Assembly: GCA_965261585.1 (NCBI GenBank)
Contig: CBDHDN010000034.1
Coordinates: 1 to 31,267 of the forward strand
From: CBDHDN01 sp965261585
Lineage (GTDB): Bacteria; Pseudomonadota; Alphaproteobacteria; UBA6615
Length of the DNA stretch: 31,267 bases
Reading direction: 5' to 3'
The notes under the pieces are model-generated. The model ran no database searches, was not told the origin of the DNA, and saw only the letters and a list, made by a program, of their open reading frames with translations. A program made the position numbers and the translations under genes. Positions 26,317 through 31,267 of this stretch are shown piece by piece; the stretch's first letter is position 1, and the number at the start of each line of letters is the position of its first letter.

Positions 26317-27108
26317 ATGACCTACGCGACGATCCTCTATGACGACGCCGACGGCGTCGCGACGATCACCCTCAACCGCCCGGACAAGCTGAACGCGCTC
26401 AACGCCGAGATGCATGGCGAGGTGCGCGACGCGCTGCGAGCGGTCGCGGAGTCCGGTGCGATACGGGCGCTGGTGCTGACCGGTGCCGGCCGCGCCTTCT
26501 GCGCCGGTCAGGATCTAGGCGAACGGGTGATTGACCCGAGCAGCGCGCCGCCCGACCTCGGCGCCACGCTCGACCGGCTCTACAACCCGCTCGTGCGGGC
26601 GTTGCGCGACCTGCCGTTGCCCGTCGTGTGCGCCGTCAACGGCATCGCCGCCGGCGGCGGCGGCAATCTGGCGCTCGCCTGCGACATCGTGCTGGTGGCC
26701 AGAAGCGCCCAGTTCATCCAGGCGTTCTGCCGCATCGGCCTGGTGCCGGACGCAGGCGGCACGTTCTTCCTGCCGCGCCTCGTCGGCCTGGCCCGGGCCA
26801 AGGGCCTGGCCCTGCTGGGCGACGCGCTGGACGCCGACGAGGCGGCCGCGTGGGGCCTGATCTGGCGCGCCGTCGACGACGCCGCGCTGGCCGACGAGAC
26901 GCGGGCGCTGGCCGGCCGGCTCGCCCAGGCGCCGACGCAAGGCCTGGCGCTCACCAAGCAGGCGCTGAATGCGTCGCCGGCCCACACCCTCGACCAGCAG
27001 CTCGACCTCGAACGCGACCTGCAGGGCGCCGCCGGCCGCACCGCGGACTACCGCGAGGGCGTGGCCGCGTTCCTGGAAAAGCGCCCACCGGTGTTCCGCG
27101 GGCGCTAG
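26317..27108 (+). CDS. paaG: enoyl-CoA hydratase/isomerase, PaaG-like
   Basis: A 263-residue crotonase. The oxyanion-hole segments are CAGQDLGER (62-70) and NGIAAGGGGNLAL (108-120). RIGLVPDAGGTFFLPRL (139-155) places the catalytic Asp at 145, typical of PaaG, the epoxyphenylacetyl-CoA isomerase that forms oxepin-CoA. In this family the conserved Asp replaces the Glu of ordinary hydratases. It is divergent from the PaaY-like gene, as in some phenylacetate clusters, but paaA-E, paaZ and paaK are not here. A general fatty-acyl isomerase is the alternative. Confidence 0.83.
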   Translation: MTYATILYDDADGVATITLNRPDKLNALNAEMHGEVRDALRAVAESGAIRALVLTGAGRAFCAGQDLGERVIDPSSAPPDLGATLDRLYNPLVRALRDLPLPVVCAVNGIAAGGGGNLALACDIVLVARSAQFIQAFCRIGLVPDAGGTFFLPRLVGLARAKGLALLGDALDADEAAAWGLIWRAVDDAALADETRALAGRLAQAPTQGLALTKQALNASPAHTLDQQLDLERDLQGAAGRTADYREGVAAFLEKRPPVFRGR

Positions 27109-27154
27109 GGGGTGATGCACGGGAGGGATGCACGCAACGTCCCCCACTCCGGCC

Positions 27155-27183
27155 GTCGTCCTCGGGTCACGCCCGAGGACGAC
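27155..27183. repeat. 12-bp-stem palindromic repeat, second copy type
   Basis: GTCGTCCTCGGG and CCCGAGGACGAC pair perfectly around a 5-base TCACG loop. The layout is the same as the hairpin at 25478-25506 (12-bp stem, 5-base loop) with arm changes that keep pairing. It lies between the PaaG-like gene and a methyltransferase and may terminate the first. Confidence 0.65.
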
Positions 27184-27215
27184 AAATATGGTGTGCTTGG
27201 CTAGGGTTGGCAGCG

Positions 27216-28058
27216 ATGCCCGCCATGCAAAATTCGCTGACACCTCTCAGCCCCGCGGAACGCGCGCTCAGGGAGCGTTTCGAGGCGATCTACGCGACCT
27301 GTGAGGCGCCGGTCATGCGGGCGATCGAGCGCAGCGTCTGTGGCTGCGACTACGGCGCCACCAGCTGGACCACGCGCGAGGAGGCCGATCGTATCGGCGC
27401 CCTCTTGGCCCTCGGGTCGGGCGTTCGCCTGTTGGATCTGGGTGCCGGTACCGGCTGGCCGGCGCTCTATCTGGCCAAGACGACCGGCTGCGACGTCACG
27501 CTCACCGATCTGCCCGCGACCGGTCTGCGCATTGCGATGGAGCGCGCCCTCGCCGACCGCGAGCCCGGCGTCCGCGGGGCCGCCGTCGCCGACGGCGCCG
27601 CCTTGCCGTTCCGCGCCGCCGCGTTCGACGCGATCAGCCACAGCGATGTGCCGTGCTGCCTGCCGCGCAAACGCGAGGTCCTTGCGGCCTGCCGCCACAT
27701 CATCCGCGACGGCGGCCGTATGGCCTTTTCCATCCTCGCCGTCGCGCCGGACCTGGCGCCCGCGTCCTACGCCCGCGCCGTCGCCAACGGCCCCGATTTC
27801 ATCGGGACCGAGGCCGACTACCCGACCCTGCTGCGCGAGACCGGCTGGTCGCTCGAGCAACAGCACGACCTCACCGCCGCCTATGCCGCCTCGTGCCGCC
27901 GCCAGCAACGCGCCGACGCGGAGCAAGCCACGGCGATCGCTGCGCTCATCGGCCCCGCCGAGCTCGCCGAGCGCCAAGCCGGCTGGGTTTCCAAACTCGC
28001 CTGCCTGGAGGAGGGCCTGCTGCGCAGGGAGTTCTACGTCGCCACGGCCACCGCCTAA
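27216..28058 (+). CDS. class I SAM-dependent methyltransferase
   Basis: A 280-residue methyltransferase. RLLDLGAGTGWPALYLAKTT (about 69-88) is the SAM-binding motif I, with TLTDLP next. GAALPFRAAAFDAISHSDVP and the following IRDGGRMAFSILAV are later motifs. The substrate is unknown. The start could be the ATG at 27216 or 27225; the ribosome-binding site is weak for both. It follows the palindromic repeat at 27155-27183 and is the last plus-strand gene before the lower-GC accessory region. Confidence 0.75.
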   Translation: MPAMQNSLTPLSPAERALRERFEAIYATCEAPVMRAIERSVCGCDYGATSWTTREEADRIGALLALGSGVRLLDLGAGTGWPALYLAKTTGCDVTLTDLPATGLRIAMERALADREPGVRGAAVADGAALPFRAAAFDAISHSDVPCCLPRKREVLAACRHIIRDGGRMAFSILAVAPDLAPASYARAVANGPDFIGTEADYPTLLRETGWSLEQQHDLTAAYAASCRRQQRADAEQATAIAALIGPAELAERQAGWVSKLACLEEGLLRREFYVATATA

Positions 28059-28096
28059 CCGGCGCTGAGGGTTAGCGCCGTCTATTGAGGAGCCGG

Positions 28097-28370
28097 TCAC
28101 TCGGCGGAATGCCCGTCGCAATCGGGGGTGTAGCGGGCGATCCACAGCGCAGCCTCGGCCAACTGACGAGCTCTTCTGGATGATAGCAGGTCGTGTCGTC
28201 GAAAACGCCGCCGCTGCTTGCGAACGCGAACGCGGGGCAACCGCCTTATTCGCGCTCCCGGCGGTGCGAATGAACCGCCGCGAGCAGCAGATGCGAATCG
28301 GGAAATCCGAACCTTGCCGACTCTGACAACAGCGTTCACCGCTTTCTTCTGGGCCCCGAGATGCCTTTGC
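28097..28370 (-). pseudogene. decayed fragment of a Sel1-repeat gene related to the neighbour
   Basis: Translated in shifting frames, this stretch reads HLGAQKKAV, then SARFGFPDSHLLLA, a stop after RRERE, AFAFASSGG, VFDDTTCYHPEEL and finally LAEAALWIARYTPDCDG. These align with GHIGAQKKAA, SANAGFPDAQLRLA, RGERE, ACAFVAGNGG, GFDDTTYYHPEEL and LAEAALAVGGYALECG in the large gene upstream (28407-31031). At least two frameshifts and one stop make it a pseudogene. It is probably the remnant of a duplicated copy or sister gene. Confidence 0.7.
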
Positions 28371-28406
28371 TCAGCGGCCTCAGTCCTCTGCGAAGGGGTA
28401 TTGCGG

Positions 28407-31031
28407 CTAGCGGATTTTACCAACAATGCCGTACAGGGCTCTGCGCGCCGAGGGCGCGGCAGCCGACCGACCGGAGCCAATATCTGCAAGCATGGCAATG
28501 CCGCGCTCCCGGTTGTCAGCACTCTGACCGAAGGTCCCGTCTGCTAGCGCAACCGCTATAGACCGCCGCGCCTCGGCATGGAGCCGCCACGCAGCAATCG
28601 ACATGAATGCCTTCGCCATATCATGATCTTTCAAGGCCGAAGACGCACGGGACGCCTCGTACGCCGCTCCGCTGTGGCCGGTCTCAGACGCCCTTGCAAA
28701 CCAACTCAGCGCGCTGTCCCATTGATCCCGAGACGAGTGGAACCGTCCGAGGGCCAACTGGCCTTCGACATCTGCGGCAAGGGCCGCCTGTTCGAACAAC
28801 GCAAGTGCCCGTAGCGGATCTTCGGGCTCAAGTTGCCGCCCGGCGACTACAGCCGCATGGGTATGCCCCTGCTTCGCGGCCCCTATATACCACTGGAGCG
28901 CCACGTCTTCGCCGCGAATAAACTGATAGAAGATGCCGACGCGCATCTGCGCCTCTGCATCGCCTCCTTCGGCCGTTTCGACCAGCCACGGGAAGAGGTC
29001 CTCATTCTCCATATTTGGCGGTGGTTGGACGTCCATCCCGCGCGTGCCCAGCAGAGAAATCGCGGATTTGATGCCGCCCAGCGCCGCTTCGCGCAAATTC
29101 ACTGGGGCCTTGGCCCTGGACTCTGGATCATGGAGCATGAGCAATTGGATCCGACCGAGCTTGAAGCGCACGTCGGCGTTGTCAGGTTCTTCGCTAAGCG
29201 CCTCTTCACAGTAAAAAGCACCGAATGTAAGACCGAGTAATTCTTTCGTGGTCAGCTCACCTTGCTGTGGCCTCTCAAGATACGCGCTCTCCGCGGCGAA
29301 GAAGTCGCATTCCTGGAAGTTGTCGTAGACTTCACCGACGGCGCGTGGCGGGACCTTCTCACGGAGCCCAAGCGACCCAAGCTGCCTTCGGGCCGCCTCG
29401 TAGTCTTCCGCGGCAGCTGACTCTAGGTGCCCAACGCCATCTGGATCTGACAAGCCCAGGAGCGCGACGCCGAGTTGAAAGCGCAGACGTGCGTTGTCTG
29501 GCTCCGCGCGAACGGCCTCTCGGCAGACTACCACGACCCTCGCAAGGTGGTCGGGATGGCCGCCGAGATATATACCAAGCCGAAGGTGATCAGTTTCGTG
29601 CGCCCCCAAACCATCGCAGAGTATGACCCAATCGCGGGGCCAGGCGGCAGAGACCTGTGGCGCACCGGCTGGCTCGCCGCATTCGAGCGCGTAGCCGCCC
29701 ACCGCCAAGGCCGCCTCGGCCAGGGGTGCAAGCTCCTCGGGATGGTAATAGGTCGTGTCGTCGAACCCGCCGTTGCCGGCGACGAACGCGCAGGCATGGG
29801 CGAGCGCCGGTTCACGCTCCCCGCGGCCAGAGAAGAGCATGGCCAACCGCAACTGTGCGTCCGGGAAGCCGGCGTTCGCCGACTGGGCCAGCAGCCAAAG
29901 CGACCACCGCTCAACCTGTGGCGACGCAACGAACTCGTTCGATAGTTCCGTTTGGAGCTGACCGATCCGCCGGTCCAGAGATTCCCTTGAAAACTCGAGC
30001 TCGCGTGGTTTCTCCAGCAGCAGCCAAGCTCGTTCCGTCTCGGCACGATAGCTGCCGCGGTGAATGACGCCGAGAGCCCATTGCCCAATTGGGCTCCCGC
30101 TTGCTGCGGCCTGCCCGATGAGTGTCTCGCCACGGAAGACCAAGGCAGTCGTGTCCCCGAACCCGCCTTCCACCAGCGCCAGACCAACTGCTGTCTGCGA
30201 GACTGGGTGTCCTTGATTGGCGGCGATCAAGTGGAACGCGATCGCCATTTCCGAGTCACCCATCTCCTGGGCTCTCAGCGCCGCCCGGTGCGTAGCCTCC
30301 GCTGGCCCGGCGGGCGCCGGGGACCGATCGACGGCCGATGGTCCGTCGCCAAGGTTCCCAAACTCGAAGTCGAGTTCGAAAAGCTCAAGCGTCCCCTCAA
30401 CGAGCAGTTGGACTTCGCTTGGCTGATAGACCTCCCCGTCGGCAAATGTGCCGCCGCTGGCGGCAAGGGCACAAAGGTAGTGACGCGCCCGCTCGACATC
30501 GGGCTCTAGACCCTGGAACTGCGCATGGACCTGCGCAAGGCGCAACTGCGCCTTTGGATAACCCTGATCGGCAGCTTTCGTGAGCAGCGCCAGTCCGCGC
30601 TGGATCTTTTCGCCGCTGTTGACCTCTTCGCCACCTCGGAGCAAGTGCGTCGCGACCGCCAGCTGCGCCGGGGCGTAGCCGGACTGAGCAGCCTCTTCCA
30701 ACAAGGCCAACTCACTCGGATGCCTGGACGGTTGTCCCAGTGCGCGGTTCACCACCACGCCAGCGAGATACTGGCCGACGTCTAAATCCTGCTCCGCTGC
30801 AACGGACAACCAAGCCAGCGCCTCATCGCGCCGACCCGCCTCGAGGAACAACTTCGCTGCTTTCTTCTGTGCTCCGATGTGCCCCTGATCGGCCGCCTTG
30901 AGAATCCAGTGCACCTCGTCGCGGCCGACGCCCGTGAGATGAATCGCGGCGGACAGCTGCGCCTTAAGGTGGCCCTTCTCGGCCGCGGCCACGGTCAGCC
31001 CCAGCGACGCCTGCTGATCGGCGTCACCCAC
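28407..31031 (-). CDS. large Sel1-repeat protein, 5' end cut by an IS element
   Basis: An 874-codon frame with many Sel1-like (SLR/TPR-type) repeats of the form AAxxGxxxAQxxLA: AAEKGHLKAQLSAA, AADQGHIGAQKKAA, AAQSGYAPAQLAVA, AADQGYPKAQLRLA, AANQGHPVSQTAVG, SANAGFPDAQLRLA, TAEGGDAEAQMRVG and others. Such repeats form a solenoid for protein-protein contacts; function is not predictable. The first GTG is at 31031, but the frame runs open for a few codons into an IS5-type element end at 31034-31035, so the true start and N-terminus are lost. No signal peptide is visible for that reason. Base composition is lower in G+C than the core genes, which suggests acquired sequence. The stop is at 28407. 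Confidence 0.72.
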   Translation of the reverse strand: MGDADQQASLGLTVAAAEKGHLKAQLSAAIHLTGVGRDEVHWILKAADQGHIGAQKKAAKLFLEAGRRDEALAWLSVAAEQDLDVGQYLAGVVVNRALGQPSRHPSELALLEEAAQSGYAPAQLAVATHLLRGGEEVNSGEKIQRGLALLTKAADQGYPKAQLRLAQVHAQFQGLEPDVERARHYLCALAASGGTFADGEVYQPSEVQLLVEGTLELFELDFEFGNLGDGPSAVDRSPAPAGPAEATHRAALRAQEMGDSEMAIAFHLIAANQGHPVSQTAVGLALVEGGFGDTTALVFRGETLIGQAAASGSPIGQWALGVIHRGSYRAETERAWLLLEKPRELEFSRESLDRRIGQLQTELSNEFVASPQVERWSLWLLAQSANAGFPDAQLRLAMLFSGRGEREPALAHACAFVAGNGGFDDTTYYHPEELAPLAEAALAVGGYALECGEPAGAPQVSAAWPRDWVILCDGLGAHETDHLRLGIYLGGHPDHLARVVVVCREAVRAEPDNARLRFQLGVALLGLSDPDGVGHLESAAAEDYEAARRQLGSLGLREKVPPRAVGEVYDNFQECDFFAAESAYLERPQQGELTTKELLGLTFGAFYCEEALSEEPDNADVRFKLGRIQLLMLHDPESRAKAPVNLREAALGGIKSAISLLGTRGMDVQPPPNMENEDLFPWLVETAEGGDAEAQMRVGIFYQFIRGEDVALQWYIGAAKQGHTHAAVVAGRQLEPEDPLRALALFEQAALAADVEGQLALGRFHSSRDQWDSALSWFARASETGHSGAAYEASRASSALKDHDMAKAFMSIAAWRLHAEARRSIAVALADGTFGQSADNRERGIAMLADIGSGRSAAAPSARRALYGIVGKIR

Positions 31032-31034
31032 TAG

Positions 31035-31267
31035 GGCCTGTTTACAATTAACGCAGCCAGATTATGGCAGCGCACAGACATAGCATGGACAGGAAAGAGG
31101 CTGCGGTTTTGTCGTAGCGGGTGGCGAGCCTTCGGAACTGCTTGATCTTGTTGATGAAGCATTCGACGAGGTGGCGTTCTTTGTAGAGGTGTTTGTCGTA
31201 GGGGATCGCCATCGACCGGGAGCGGTTGGACGGGATCACGGCGACCATGCCGTGCTCGGCGATGACG
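31035..31267 (-). mobile_element. IS5-type insertion sequence, one end, runs off the window
   Basis: The end GGCCTGTTTACAATTAACG starts at about 31035 and resembles IS5/IS427-group terminal repeats. It lies immediately upstream of the large Sel1 gene's reading frame, and CTAG at 31031-31034 may include the target site. The rest of the element is beyond the right edge. Confidence 0.7.
31048..31267 (-). CDS. IS5-family transposase, C-terminal part
   Basis: The frame is open to the window edge and reads VIAEHGMVAVIPSNRSRSM, then YDKHLYKERHLVECFINKIK and QFRRLATRYDKTAASFLSML, ending CAAIIWLR at 31048. YKERHLVECFINKIKQFRR holds the catalytic Glu and the Y-(2)-R-(3)-E-(6)-K signature of IS5 DDE transposases. 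The catalytic aspartates lie outside the window. The C-terminus looks normal. Confidence 0.8.
   Translation of the reverse strand, partial: VIAEHGMVAVIPSNRSRSMAIPYDKHLYKERHLVECFINKIKQFRRLATRYDKTAASFLSMLCLCAAIIWLR

Overview
The window comes from a GC-rich (about two-thirds G+C) chromosome, most likely an alphaproteobacterium of the Rhodospirillales type. The signs are an alphaproteobacterial Fur, a Zur box of the alphaproteobacterial kind, a fused IorA-IorB indolepyruvate oxidoreductase, a GlpSTPQUV-type glycerol ABC transporter, and the short palindromic repeats common in these genomes. Assignment is from recognised sequence patterns only; no search was run.

Layout. 1-2079 (minus): oligoendopeptidase F followed by an ABC1/UbiB-type kinase, both broken by single-base deletions. 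2261-4788 (plus): long-chain acyl-CoA synthetase and a SAM methyltransferase. 4825-5808 (minus): UDP-glucuronate 4-epimerase-like enzyme. 6192-9677 (plus): a 1161-residue indolepyruvate ferredoxin oxidoreductase. 9798-10259 (minus): Fur. 10338-11087 (minus): a TumE/TumA-like toxin-antitoxin pair with a frameshifted toxin gene and a perfect palindrome in front. 11208-13368 (minus): zur-znuC-znuB with a perfect Zur box. 13438-14271: a DUF1294 membrane protein and a small secreted protein. 14285-22374 (minus): a glycerol-type ABC transporter operon (substrate-binding protein, two ATPases, two permeases, DUF2160 protein). It is broken by an IS3-type element in the second permease and an IS66-like remnant in the binding-protein gene, and has a one-base frameshift in an ATPase. 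22466-28058: a catabolic block with a cytochrome P450 divergent from an AtuA-like pair, then PaaY-like and PaaG-like genes and a methyltransferase. 28097-31034 (minus): a long Sel1-repeat protein gene cut at its 5' end by an IS5-type element, with a decayed fragment of a related gene behind it.

How the parts fit. The zinc genes form a self-regulated operon under Zur, but no znuA is present here. The transporter operon looks dead: the binding protein has lost roughly 200 residues between its signal peptide and its C-terminal part, and the second permease is split. Removing the IS3 element together with one 14-bp repeat copy restores an in-frame 265-residue permease. The oxidoreductase, CoA ligase, PaaG-like and PaaY-like enzymes all point to aryl-acid/CoA-thioester catabolism, though they are not one operon.

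Single-base frameshifts recur (five in the first 1.4 kb, others near 10904, 19071 and 21266), several in G or C runs. They may be sequencing errors rather than real mutations. No CRISPR array, rRNA or tRNA was seen. The most interesting region is the IS-scarred transporter with the remnant signal peptide. I did not find a clearly new defence or mobile system.
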